Source: Runella sp. | Lineage (GTDB): Bacteria > Bacteroidota > Bacteroidia > Cytophagales > Spirosomataceae | Assembly (NCBI RefSeq): GCF_027484545.1 | Contig: NZ_JAIXST010000315.1 | Location: 1-34,686 of the forward strand | Length of the DNA stretch: 34,686 bases | Reading direction: 5' to 3' | Shown: positions 1 through 8,187 of the stretch, piece after piece | How the letters are laid out: each line of letters starts with the position of its first letter | How positions within the stretch are numbered: the first letter of the stretch is position 1 | Notes under the pieces: generated by a model | What the model saw: only the letters and a program-made list of their open reading frames with translations | What the model was told of the DNA's origin: nothing | Databases searched by the model: none | Program-made: the position numbers and the translations under genes

Positions 1-110
1 TAACTCAGGCTGTTGAGAATATTTTAACCAACTTGGCTAAGGAATTTAAAATTGATTTTTCTGAATTGAAGCATTTTATAGATTGCAAAACGTCGTTTAA
101 TTTTAGCTGA
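1..110 (+). CDS. C-terminal end of a gene entering from the left edge (uncertain)
   Basis: A plus-strand frame is open from base 3 and ends with TGA at 108-110, giving about 35 residues (ending DCKTSFNFS). It would be the tail of a gene that starts outside the window. The residues look like ordinary coding composition, with alternating hydrophobic and charged residues around LAKEFKIDFSELKHFI, but I recognise no family. Bases 111-163 between this stop and the converging J-domain gene hold no clear terminator. An open frame this short can occur by chance, so the call is weak. Confidence 0.3.
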   Translation, partial: TQAVENILTNLAKEFKIDFSELKHFIDCKTSFNFS

Positions 111-163
111 CTACTTAAAAGCCGGACTCCGTAGTATGTTTCTACCCAATAGCTCAATTTCTA

Positions 164-1291
164 TCAAAACAAGAAATCAAAGCCGTCATTATCATTGTGT
201 TTCGGAATTTTGAACGACTTAAGAAAACCCTTTACAACCTCATCATCCTCAAAAGCTTTGAGGTCTTTCTTAATGCTTTTTACCGTTTTTTTATACTCAC
301 TGATTTGCTGATCAAAAGCAAATTCCAAGCCAAAAGGATTTGAAACTATGTACTTAGGCTGTCCGCTCATCAGGTGGGCCTGTGTCTGTAAACTATCGAA
401 TTCTTCTTCCAATTCTTTGGATTGTTCCCGCAGAATTTTATTATAATACTTGAGGTGGTCTTCGGCCAATGATTCAATGTGAGACTGGTCTATTCGCTCA
501 AATTCTAATTGTAAGCGCAATAAACCCAACACATCATTTTTTTCGTAGGCTTCCGTCACCCGTTGTATGATTTCAGTTTTCCGATTCTTTTCTTCTTCCT
601 CTTTTTCACGATCTGGATGAAAAGCTTTGACTAAATCCATGTAAATTGTCCGTACTGCCTTCGTGATATTTCGAGTTTCAAGCTCTCTTTTTTCTTCTCG
701 CTCTATCTGTTTTTGTGTTTTAGGGCGTTTGGCGCGTAGTTCTTCATTTTCACGTTGCTGTTCGGCAAAGGAGGCTTGTTGTTCCGCAATTTTTTGTTGC
801 AATTTTTCCTGCATTTTTTCAGGGTCATTGAGGTCAACGTCATCTCCTAAATCTATCCCAAACATCGAAAACAAACTTTTCATGCGTTCGGCTACTTCTT
901 GGTTAGCATCCTCATTGATGGAGTCGAAGCTACCCTCTTCGCTGTATTTATCATAAATCGGCTTGAGTTCTTCCATTCTTCCCGAATCAATCGCCTCAAA
1001 CGCAATTTCCTGAATCAGATAAGCTAATTTCTTTTTTTCAGGCTTTTTATACACCGCAGACTCATAGGCACGGTCAAAACGATACACCAATTGGGCACGT
1101 TGCTCAAAATATTGCTTACGAATCGGCTCCAAATCCATCGCTTCACGCTGCTGAATTTTGGTCATAGCTACCCGATAGTCCGTAATGTTCTTTTCGAGCG
1201 TTTCTATTTTTTTTACCAAGCGATTAAAATCTTTCTGAGCCTTGGTTTGTTCGGCTTTTGCCTTGGTAATTTGAACAATTTTAGCGCACAT
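164..1291 (-). CDS. J-domain (DnaJ-like) coiled-coil protein
   Basis: A 375-residue cytosolic protein. Residues about 10-60 and 155-205 are rich in K, E and Q and look like coiled coil. A J-domain-like segment lies at about 207-265, with the diagnostic HPD tripeptide at 225-227 (KAFHPDREK) preceded by a helix-II-like stretch. J-domains stimulate the ATPase of Hsp70 (DnaK), so a co-chaperone role is likely. The client is unknown. There is no G/F region or zinc finger, so it is not DnaJ itself. The ATG start lies 3 bases after the stop of the DUF4199 gene, which suggests one transcript with it and the dihydroorotase-like gene. No signal peptide is seen. Confidence 0.75.
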   Translation of the reverse strand: MCAKIVQITKAKAEQTKAQKDFNRLVKKIETLEKNITDYRVAMTKIQQREAMDLEPIRKQYFEQRAQLVYRFDRAYESAVYKKPEKKKLAYLIQEIAFEAIDSGRMEELKPIYDKYSEEGSFDSINEDANQEVAERMKSLFSMFGIDLGDDVDLNDPEKMQEKLQQKIAEQQASFAEQQRENEELRAKRPKTQKQIEREEKRELETRNITKAVRTIYMDLVKAFHPDREKEEEEKNRKTEIIQRVTEAYEKNDVLGLLRLQLEFERIDQSHIESLAEDHLKYYNKILREQSKELEEEFDSLQTQAHLMSGQPKYIVSNPFGLEFAFDQQISEYKKTVKSIKKDLKAFEDDEVVKGFLKSFKIPKHNDNDGFDFLF

Positions 1292-1294
1292 AAT

Positions 1295-1831
1295 TTATAA
1301 CGGCCTTGCTTTACGAAAAATAAGGGCAATGAGCAGAATAGCGATGATAATCAGTAAGAGGGTAAAACGAAATTCGTCGAAAATAAAGCTTGAAGGTTCA
1401 ACCAAACTAATCTCTGACAATTTTTGCAGATAGGTTTCTTTTCCCCATGCCTTAATCGCTTCGGCCTGATTGGTAACCAAGGATTGACGTAATGTGTTTT
1501 TGTAGTGAGCAAGTGCCTCCGGAGAGAAATAAAAAAAGATAAACGACAAATACCCACATAACAAAGCACCCGTCAGCCATACTACGTAACCAATCGAAAT
1601 CCCTTCCCAAATGTGGAAATATCCTTCCCCGATATGCTTCCGATAATACCAACAAGCCGCGGCGATGATGATACTGAAAAAGCCTACGTCCAACGCACGG
1701 CTGGTTGCAGAAAATTTATCTAAACTCTGAGTCAACAGAAAATACAGGAAACAAACGACTCCCGCCAGCAAACCAAAGACGAGCGGAATTTTAAGCAACG
1801 GCTTATTAAAAAAGTTAATCACATTTTGCAT
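1295..1831 (-). CDS. DUF4199-type integral membrane protein
   Basis: A 178-residue protein with four hydrophobic segments: about 14-34, 47-62, 77-103 and 155-172. A polar loop containing the KNTLRQSLVTNQAEAI region lies between the third and fourth. The layout and the segment around WEGISIGYVVWLTGALLCGYLSF resemble the DUF4199 family of Bacteroidota, whose function is not known. It sits 15 bases downstream of the dihydroorotase-like gene and 3 bases upstream of the J-domain gene, all on the minus strand, so the three probably share a transcript. The ATG at 1829-1831 is the natural start because the first helix begins soon after it. Confidence 0.7.
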   Translation of the reverse strand: MQNVINFFNKPLLKIPLVFGLLAGVVCFLYFLLTQSLDKFSATSRALDVGFFSIIIAAACWYYRKHIGEGYFHIWEGISIGYVVWLTGALLCGYLSFIFFYFSPEALAHYKNTLRQSLVTNQAEAIKAWGKETYLQKLSEISLVEPSSFIFDEFRFTLLLIIIAILLIALIFRKARPL

Positions 1832-1846
1832 AGTTTATTCACAAAG

Positions 1847-3118
1847 TTATCCACACATTTCCACCATTTCGCGATTTAACACGTAAATCGCTTTTCCTTT
1901 GAGATGTTTCCCGAAGAAAGGTGAGTTTTTGGATTTAGAACGCGTTTCGGAGAAAACCCATTCCAAGGTTGGGTCAAAAATGGTAAGATTGGCAGCAGTA
2001 CCCTCAAAAATTACATTCTCTGGTAATCTTAAAATGGTACGTGGCTGATGGGTAAATTTATCTACCAACTGACTGATTGAAAGACTGTTGTTGTACGTGT
2101 TTAATAAAGCAAAGGCCGTTTCAAGCCCAATAATTCCAAACTCTGCTAAGTCAAATTCTAAGTTTTTTGACTCTTCATCCTGTGGATTATGGTCTGATAC
2201 CACGGCATCAATTGTACCATCAGCAAGACCTTCCCAAAGTGCCGCAATATCTTCAGCAGCGCGAAAGGGTGGATTTACTTTGTAATTGGTATCAAATTCG
2301 CCCAAAACGGTATCATCAAAAGCGATTTGGTGCGCAGCTATATCACAGGAAACAGGTAAACCCTCTGCTTTTGCTTTACGAATTAAATCTACTGCGGTAG
2401 CCGTTGAAATGGTGGAGAAGTGGAGTAGGGGAATCATACTTTTTACCCCCATGTAGTCGAGCAACTTGAGATCACGCATAATCATCAACTCTTCGGCTAC
2501 TTTGGGTATACCGCGCATACCAAGCAACGTACTCGACTCACCCTCATTCATTTGACCAAACACCGTTAAATCAAAATCTTCGGGGCGATTCATCAGCACG
2601 CGATTAACCTGCTGCAAATACTGAAGCGATTTCAGGAAAATATGGGTGTTGTGAATGGCATGAATTCCATCCGAAAAAGCCACGGCACCTGCTCGTGTCA
2701 GGTCAATCATTTCCGTAAAATCTTTCCCTTCACAACTCTTGGTCACGGCCCCGATTGGGTGCACATTAACGGCTTGACCACGGGCTCTGTGCTTCACATA
2801 AATAAGCGTATCTTTAGAATCAAGTGCCGGTTTAGTATTGGGCAAAACGGCTATTTCAGTAAAACCGCCTGCCATTGCTGCTTCACAAGTAGTAGTAAGG
2901 TCTTCTTTGTGCTCCTGACCGGGGTCATGCGCCAAAACCCGCATGTCTACCCAACCGGGGGAAATATGCCAATTTTCGCCAGCCAAAATTTCAGCATGGG
3001 GTGCTTCAATTCGGTCTTCGATACGGGTTATTATCCCCTTTTCAACCAAAATGTCTTTTGTTTGCCCATTGTAAGGCGAACGCGCGTCTATAATTTTTAC
3101 AGAACGAATCAGTACCAT
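1847..3118 (-). CDS. Dihydroorotase-like amidohydrolase, metal site degenerate
   Basis: A 423-residue amidohydrolase-superfamily protein that would be annotated as dihydroorotase (pyrimidine synthesis, carbamoyl-aspartate to dihydroorotate) by overall similarity. Landmarks are WVDMRVLAHDPGQEHKEDL near 56-74, GGFTEIAVLPNTKP at 84-97, LLHFST near 231-236, and VVSDHNPQDEE at 306-316. The usual D-x-H-x-H-x-R metal motif reads D58-M-R60-V-L62-A-H64, so both metal-binding histidines are missing. The usual DHAPH reads DHNPQ. It may therefore be a non-catalytic partner like PyrC' of Pseudomonas (which supports aspartate transcarbamoylase), or have another role. The reading frame can be extended four codons to a TTG, but I chose the ATG at 3116-3118. 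It heads the unit with DUF4199 and the J-domain gene. Confidence 0.75.
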   Translation of the reverse strand: MVLIRSVKIIDARSPYNGQTKDILVEKGIITRIEDRIEAPHAEILAGENWHISPGWVDMRVLAHDPGQEHKEDLTTTCEAAMAGGFTEIAVLPNTKPALDSKDTLIYVKHRARGQAVNVHPIGAVTKSCEGKDFTEMIDLTRAGAVAFSDGIHAIHNTHIFLKSLQYLQQVNRVLMNRPEDFDLTVFGQMNEGESSTLLGMRGIPKVAEELMIMRDLKLLDYMGVKSMIPLLHFSTISTATAVDLIRKAKAEGLPVSCDIAAHQIAFDDTVLGEFDTNYKVNPPFRAAEDIAALWEGLADGTIDAVVSDHNPQDEESKNLEFDLAEFGIIGLETAFALLNTYNNSLSISQLVDKFTHQPRTILRLPENVIFEGTAANLTIFDPTLEWVFSETRSKSKNSPFFGKHLKGKAIYVLNREMVEMCG

Positions 3119-3160
3119 GTTTTTAATCAACTTTCAAATTCCCCTTTGGGAGTAGGGGCT

Positions 3161-3183
3161 AAAAAAAGCTCCTTTCGGAGCTT
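3161..3183 (-). terminator. Intrinsic terminator after gcvH
   Basis: Read on the minus strand, the 7-bp arms AAGCTCC and GGAGCTT enclose a GAAA loop, and the second arm runs into a tract of seven T. It lies just downstream of the gcvH stop (3188-3190) and upstream of the dihydroorotase-like start, so it separates gcvH from the next gene on the same strand. Confidence 0.75.
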
Positions 3184-3187
3184 CTAT

Positions 3188-3565
3188 TTATTCGCCAATC
3201 AATTCTTTATAGGCTTCAACGGAAAGTAAATCATTGGTAGAGCCCGTGATTTTGATACGTACCATCCAACCTTTTCCATACGGATCTTCGTTGACCAATT
3301 CAGGTGAGGCTTCCAATTCATCATTGAATTCGAGGATTTCGCCCGATACAGGAATAAAAAGGTCTGAAACTGTCTTCACAGCTTCAACTGAGCCAAAAAT
3401 CTCGCCTTCTTCGATGGTTTGTCCCACAGTAGTAATGTCCACGTATACAATATCACCCAATTCATGTTGGGCAAAATCAGTAACTCCTACTATAGCGGTG
3501 TCGTCGCCTTCAAAGCGAATCCACTCGTGATCTTTGGTGTATTTAAGTTCTTCTGGAAATGTCAT
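3188..3565 (-). CDS. gcvH: Glycine cleavage system H protein
   Basis: A 125-residue lipoyl carrier of the glycine cleavage complex. It shuttles the aminomethyl group between the P, T and L proteins on a lipoyl arm in the cytosol. The protein opens [15 protein letters not shown], typical of GcvH, and carries the lipoylation motif [11 protein letters not shown] with the modified lysine at K64. The frame can be extended 16 codons upstream to another ATG at 3613, but that extension ([15 protein letters not shown]) is not part of the family, so the start at 3563-3565 is chosen. gcvT and gcvP are not nearby. A terminator follows directly, so it appears monocistronic. Confidence 0.95.
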   Translation of the reverse strand: MTFPEELKYTKDHEWIRFEGDDTAIVGVTDFAQHELGDIVYVDITTVGQTIEEGEIFGSVEAVKTVSDLFIPVSGEILEFNDELEASPELVNEDPYGKGWMVRIKITGSTNDLLSVEAYKELIGE

Positions 3566-3762
3566 GGTTTCTTGAGGCTTTTCGTTTGGGCTTGCAAGAT
3601 AATACGAAAACATAAATTATGCGAGATACGCGAGTTACTTTACGGGTTTTTCTAAGTTAATCCATTACAATCTATAAACTTCTCATTTTATTGGCATAAG
3701 AAGCCATTAGGAGAATAGTCTTCATTACACCTTTGGAGGTATGAGTAAATAAATGCCTTAAT

Positions 3763-5751
3763 ATGAAACTTCTTCGTCTTTGCATCGCCCTCTTTTTGCA
3801 TTTCCACCTTTTTGCCCAAACACCTTTGCGACGTTCTGAGAGTTTTTTTGGTCTGCACTTTGACTTTCATGCCAGCTTGGAAGACACACTCATTGGCAAA
3901 ACCCTCACTGACAGTATGATAGATTCGCTGTTGGTAAAGGTAAAACCTGATTTTATTCAAGTAGATTGTAAAGGGCATACAGGCGTTACGAGCTATCCGA
4001 CCAGGGTTGGATATACGCCTAAACGCTTTGAAAAAGATATTCTTCGCCTTTTTAGGGAGGTTACACGTCGGCACAGAGTAGCGCTTTATGTGCATTACTC
4101 GGGTGTTTGGGACAATGAAGCGATAAAACATCATCCCAATTGGGCCAGAATAGATGCTGAAGGAAAGCAGGACAATCAAAAAGCATCGCTTTGGGGTGCC
4201 TATACCGACAGTTTATTGATTCCACAACTCAAAGAAATTAGTGATTATGGCGTGGACGGCGTATGGGTGGACGGTGATTGCTGGGCTACCAACTCTGATT
4301 ATTGCGCCGCCGCGGTTGATGAGTTTCGTTTTGTGACGGGAATTCAAGAAATTCCTAAAAAGAAAACCGACCCTAACTACGGCAAATGGCTTGAATTTCA
4401 ACGTGATGCGTTTCGACGTTATGTCCGAAAATATACGGACGCTCTTCATGCTTACAATCCGCGTTTTCAAGTAGCCAGTAATTGGTCTTTTTCGGCCATG
4501 ATGCCCGAAAAGGTGGATATTAACGTTGATTTTTTGTCGGGCGACACCGAACCGCTTAATGGCGCCAATCAATCGGCATTTCAGGCGCGATGTTTAGCTC
4601 CTCAGGGAAAACCTTGGGATTTGATGTCTTGGAGCTTTGGTTATGGCTGGGACGACCAAATTTTCTCGGCTAAAAGTGCAACTCAACTTTCACAGGAAGC
4701 CGCGCATGTCATTGCAATGGGAGGTGGGTATCAGGCGTATTGGACCCAACACAGAGACGGAAGCCTTAAAACCTACGCTTACGGTACCATGGCTGATTTG
4801 GCAAAATTCTGTCGTCAGCGTCAGCCCTATTGCCAAAATACCAAACCCGTACCGCAGGTAGCCTTGTTGTATTCAAACACAGCATATAAAAGTGAAGTAA
4901 CAACGGTTTATAACACCGGTGACCGAAAACAGGAGCCGATGATTGGCGTGTTGAATGCGTTGCTATACAGTCAATTACCAACCGAAATCCTACAGGAACA
5001 TCACCTTAAAGGCAGAACCAAAGACTATCCGCTCATTGTGATTCCCGAATGGAAAAAAATTGACGAACAACTTAGAACAGAACTTATAGAATATGTTCAA
5101 CAGGGAGGGAATTTACTGGTGATTGGGAGCGAAACTGTCAAAATTTTCGAAAATGAATTAGGGGTAAAATTAAATCCAACTGTCCAATCCATTCCTTTTT
5201 GGGGGTATGATAATCTTATTACCGGTACAAAAGCAACGTATCGGCCCTTTGAATCACTTGGGACTACGCATACTTTTGGACAATGGTTTAGTCAGGAAGA
5301 TAAGCGTTTTGCTCAAGGTGCGATTGCTTCTATTGCTTCACTTGGCAAAGGAAAAATAGCCGGAATCTATTTCAATTTCGGTGAACAACACTTCAAACGG
5401 GAAACCTACGTGGGTCGTGATTTCATCAATGCATTGGCTTTGCAGCTATTTCAACCTCAAGTTAAAGTGAGCGGCTCAAAAGCGCTTAACGTAGTTTTGA
5501 ACCAAAAACAAAAAAGCACTTTTGTCAATCTCATCAATATGACGGGCAACCATGCCAATAAAGCCATTCATTCTTCTGATGAAATTCCGCCGCTTTATAA
5601 TCTTCAAGTTACCGTAAAAACGCCTCAAAGACCTCGTCAGATAGTACTCCAACCCGAAAATAAACCCATAACTTTTGCGTATAAAAATGGAGAATCGGTC
5701 TTTATAATAAGTAAATTAGATATTCTTTCGATTGTTGAAATCAAACCATGA
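3763..5751 (+). CDS. Secreted glycoside-hydrolase-like protein (TIM barrel plus GATase-like domain)
   Basis: A 662-residue exported protein. Residues 1-19 form a signal peptide (KLLRLCIALFLHFHLFAQ). About 25-350 looks like a TIM-barrel hydrolase: DFIQVDCKGHTGVTSYPT at 63-80, ALYVHYSGVWDNEA at 107-120, and GVDGVWVDGDCW at 163-174, where D170 or D172 could be the catalytic nucleophile. SGDTEP follows at 259-264. About 362-470 resembles the glutamine-amidotransferase-like trimerisation domain of beta-galactosidases (VALLYS, YPLIVIPEW, YVQQGGNLLVIGS). This layout suits the hypothetical glycosyl hydrolase 6 / alpha-L-fucosidase-like group. The substrate is unknown. Its TGA overlaps the next ATG (ATGA), indicating translational coupling to the cytochrome/LRR membrane protein. 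Confidence 0.7.
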   Translation: MKLLRLCIALFLHFHLFAQTPLRRSESFFGLHFDFHASLEDTLIGKTLTDSMIDSLLVKVKPDFIQVDCKGHTGVTSYPTRVGYTPKRFEKDILRLFREVTRRHRVALYVHYSGVWDNEAIKHHPNWARIDAEGKQDNQKASLWGAYTDSLLIPQLKEISDYGVDGVWVDGDCWATNSDYCAAAVDEFRFVTGIQEIPKKKTDPNYGKWLEFQRDAFRRYVRKYTDALHAYNPRFQVASNWSFSAMMPEKVDINVDFLSGDTEPLNGANQSAFQARCLAPQGKPWDLMSWSFGYGWDDQIFSAKSATQLSQEAAHVIAMGGGYQAYWTQHRDGSLKTYAYGTMADLAKFCRQRQPYCQNTKPVPQVALLYSNTAYKSEVTTVYNTGDRKQEPMIGVLNALLYSQLPTEILQEHHLKGRTKDYPLIVIPEWKKIDEQLRTELIEYVQQGGNLLVIGSETVKIFENELGVKLNPTVQSIPFWGYDNLITGTKATYRPFESLGTTHTFGQWFSQEDKRFAQGAIASIASLGKGKIAGIYFNFGEQHFKRETYVGRDFINALALQLFQPQVKVSGSKALNVVLNQKQKSTFVNLINMTGNHANKAIHSSDEIPPLYNLQVTVKTPQRPRQIVLQPENKPITFAYKNGESVFIISKLDILSIVEIKP

Positions 5752-7259
5752 TTCTGTTACAAGCTTCTTCTGACTGGGCCGCTTTTATCGGTCGTTTCCA
5801 TCCTGTTTTGGTACACTTACCTATTGGATTTCTGATTTTGGCGGGATTACTCGAAATCGGCAGATTAGTCAACAAAATTGACGTCAAAGAGTCCACAATC
5901 AGTTTTATCCTTTTTTGGTCTGCTATTGGCGCTACTTTGTCCTGTATTGCGGGATACTTTTTGTCTTTAGGAGGCGGTTATGAGGCAGAATTATTGGAAG
6001 AACATAAATGGCAGGGAATTTGGGTCGCCGTAGCTTCTTGGATAGCTTGGATAGCCAAATCAGAATTATTTATCAACAAAATCCCGTTTGGAAGTCTGCT
6101 TTACTTCCCCGCTTTGGTCGTTGGAGGCTTTTTTACGATGATTGCCGGACATCACGGCGGGTCATTAACTCATGGAGAAGGTTACCTGACCCAAGAAACC
6201 CCGGAACCATTTCGGGATTGGATGGGAATGGAAGCTAAAAAAGACAAAGGTTCCGACGAAATCAAGCCCATTGCGGATGTGAACAACGCCATGGTATTTC
6301 AGGATGTGGTAAATCCCATTATCAAAGCACGCTGTATCCAATGCCACAACGCCAACAAATCGAAGGGCGATTTACGCATGGACCAAGTGGAATTGTTGAA
6401 AAAAGGAGGCGAGAACGGGCCTATTTTTGTAGTCGGAAAGGGAGAAGAAAGTGAAATGGTTAAGCGCTGTCTGCTTCCGCTCGAAGATGAAAACCACATG
6501 CCGCCCAAAGGCAAAACCCAGCTTACCGAAGGACAGGTTGCTATTTTATCGTGGTGGATTGACCAAGGCGCACCTTTTGATAAAAAAGTAGCTGAACTCA
6601 AAGCTACGGATGCTGTAAAATCTGTTTTGGCCGCATTGAGTGGTTCACAGTCAACAAGCAGCTATTCGCAAATGACTGCAACAACAAAGGAATCACCTGT
6701 ATTGAGTTTAAAAGTACCTTCTGCCGATGCAAAAGCGGTGGAAGCGCTTAAAAAAGCAGGTTTATTGGTGATGCCCATTACCAATGAAAGCAATTTATTA
6801 GAAGTGAATGCAGTAAATGTAGGCAGTTTAATTGACGCTCAAATAGCTCTACTTGAACCACTTAAAGAGCAAATTATTTGGCTCAAACTCGGTGACACTA
6901 AAATTACAGACCAAGCCGCTGGCACGATTGCCAAATTGAAAAACTTGCAAAAACTTCATTTGGAAAATACAGGTATTACCGACGCTACTATGCGTCAAAT
7001 CAAGTCCTTACCGTACTTAGAATACTTGAATTTGGTCAACACGCAAGTAACTGACGCAGGTATAAAAGAGCTTTCTGCAACCCCTAATCTACTGAGTCTT
7101 CACGTTTGGCATTCCAAAGTAACAGAGGCGGGTGTAGCTGCGCTGAAACAGGCTAAACCCAATTTGGACGTAACGATCGGCATCAACGAACAGCAAATTG
7201 CTGATTTTATAAAAGCCGGAGAAACAGCACCAAAACCTGAAGAAGCGAAAAAGAAATAA
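5748..7259 (+). CDS. Membrane protein with DUF2231, c-type cytochrome and leucine-rich-repeat parts
   Basis: A 503-residue three-part protein. Residues 1-135 hold about four membrane helices and match the DUF2231 style (FHPVLVHLPIGFLILAGLLE near 17-36). About 180-285 is a cytochrome-c-like domain of the type common in Planctomycetes and Bacteroidota, with one haem motif CIQCH at 196-200 and a likely axial methionine in ENHMPPKGK at 248-256. About 365-475 carries leucine-rich repeats (KLKNLQKLHLENTGITDATM, YLEYLNLVNTQVTDAGI). Such proteins are inferred to pass electrons at the inner membrane, with haem and repeats in the periplasm. Its start overlaps the end of the hydrolase gene by 4 bases. 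The stop abuts the convergent cyclase gene with no base between them. Confidence 0.8.
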   Translation: MILLQASSDWAAFIGRFHPVLVHLPIGFLILAGLLEIGRLVNKIDVKESTISFILFWSAIGATLSCIAGYFLSLGGGYEAELLEEHKWQGIWVAVASWIAWIAKSELFINKIPFGSLLYFPALVVGGFFTMIAGHHGGSLTHGEGYLTQETPEPFRDWMGMEAKKDKGSDEIKPIADVNNAMVFQDVVNPIIKARCIQCHNANKSKGDLRMDQVELLKKGGENGPIFVVGKGEESEMVKRCLLPLEDENHMPPKGKTQLTEGQVAILSWWIDQGAPFDKKVAELKATDAVKSVLAALSGSQSTSSYSQMTATTKESPVLSLKVPSADAKAVEALKKAGLLVMPITNESNLLEVNAVNVGSLIDAQIALLEPLKEQIIWLKLGDTKITDQAAGTIAKLKNLQKLHLENTGITDATMRQIKSLPYLEYLNLVNTQVTDAGIKELSATPNLLSLHVWHSKVTEAGVAALKQAKPNLDVTIGINEQQIADFIKAGETAPKPEEAKKK

Positions 7260-8036
7260 TTAATCTTCCAATATAGCCACTACACGAGCTGGCGCGGCCG
7301 AAGCACCAACTATTTTAAGTGGAAAAACCCATACTTTAAATCCAAAAGGAGGCAATGCTCCCATATTGACCAATTGCTCAATATGGCAATATTCTTTTTC
7401 ACGACCCACTAAATGTGCTTGCCAAAAGACATGTTGATTATTGGTTTCTTTGGCTTTTTGAATCATGTAACGCATAGGTAAATCCCAACCCCATTGGTCG
7501 ATTCCCATCACTTTGATACCTTTGTCTATGAGCCATTCGGTTGCTTCTTTGCTCATTCCTGTACCAACATCCGCAAATTGTTTGGTTCCGTTAAATTTAT
7601 CGCGCCCTGTTTTTATCAATACTATCATTCCTGCCTTCAAGACAGCTCCTGTTTTTGCTAAATCCTGTTGAATATCATAAATGGTAATCGCCTCAAAATC
7701 TAATTTGTGGCTCATATTTACCACTAAACCATCTCCATAGCACCATTCAAGCGGGATTTGGTCAATAGTTTTGGCCAGTTTTCCCGCCACAGTAGGGTAG
7801 TAGTGCCAGGGCACATCTATGTGCGTCGTAGAATGAACACCCATGTGTTTGATGGTATCGATGGTATCATCGGCCCAACCCACAAAATCTTTAGGAAATA
7901 ATCGAAATGGTAAACCTAAAAAACGAATAAGCCACTTAGCTGTATTATGTCGTTTATGTTTGATTTTAACTCGCATAAACCAAGGGTCTTCTGCGTTGTA
8001 ACGAATGGATTTAGAGAGGTCTATGATGCGCGGCAT
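7260..8036 (-). CDS. Cyclase-family (kynurenine-formamidase-like) hydrolase
   Basis: A 258-residue protein of the metal-dependent cyclase family (PF04199), which includes kynurenine formamidase and other amide or lactone hydrolases. The signature reads HSTTHIDVPWHYYP, corresponding to the usual H-x-G-T-H-x-D-x-P-x-H. The H, D and H metal ligands are present, and the first T replaces the usual G. A second landmark is VMGIDQWGWDLPM. The protein opens MPRIIDLSKSIRYN, typical of the family. An ATG three codons earlier (8045) is possible but less natural. The substrate is not evident, since no tryptophan-degradation genes are nearby. It runs tail to tail into the preceding plus-strand gene and is divergent from murD. 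Confidence 0.75.
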   Translation of the reverse strand: MPRIIDLSKSIRYNAEDPWFMRVKIKHKRHNTAKWLIRFLGLPFRLFPKDFVGWADDTIDTIKHMGVHSTTHIDVPWHYYPTVAGKLAKTIDQIPLEWCYGDGLVVNMSHKLDFEAITIYDIQQDLAKTGAVLKAGMIVLIKTGRDKFNGTKQFADVGTGMSKEATEWLIDKGIKVMGIDQWGWDLPMRYMIQKAKETNNQHVFWQAHLVGREKEYCHIEQLVNMGALPPFGFKVWVFPLKIVGASAAPARVVAILED

Positions 8037-8114
8037 AAAGAGCATAGTTAAATTTATAAAAGTCCGATATTAAACATATATCAATTACACGTCAAACAAT
8101 AGCGTCTTCTTTTC

Positions 8115-8146
8115 TTTGCAATTTCCTGCAAAAAAGCCTTATTTTG
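8115..8146 (+). promoter_or_regulatory. Candidate promoter for the murD-ftsZ cluster
   Basis: TTTG at 8115-8118 and TTATTTTG at 8139-8146 are 20 bases apart. The Bacteroidota housekeeping promoter is TTTG (-33) and TAnnTTTG (-7) with about 19-21 bases between. The -7 element has one mismatch, T for A at its second position. It lies about 40 bases before the murD ATG in the divergent space with the cyclase gene, where a promoter for the cluster is expected. Confidence 0.35.
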
Positions 8147-8187
8147 GCTTAAATTTTCGTTTTTCTGCTTTATCCCCTACACGTTAA

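Noticed and set aside
2642-3229. Plus-strand 195-codon open frame
   Set aside because: It is antisense to the dihydroorotase-like gene and the end of gcvH. Composition rich in C, H and S looks like a shadow frame.
3566-3613. N-terminal extension of GcvH to the upstream ATG
   Set aside because: The 16 extra residues are foreign to the family, and [15 protein letters not shown] is the normal start.
3688-4179. Minus-strand 163-codon open frame
   Set aside because: It overlaps the signal peptide and barrel of the well-supported hydrolase gene in another frame, and has no family-like features.
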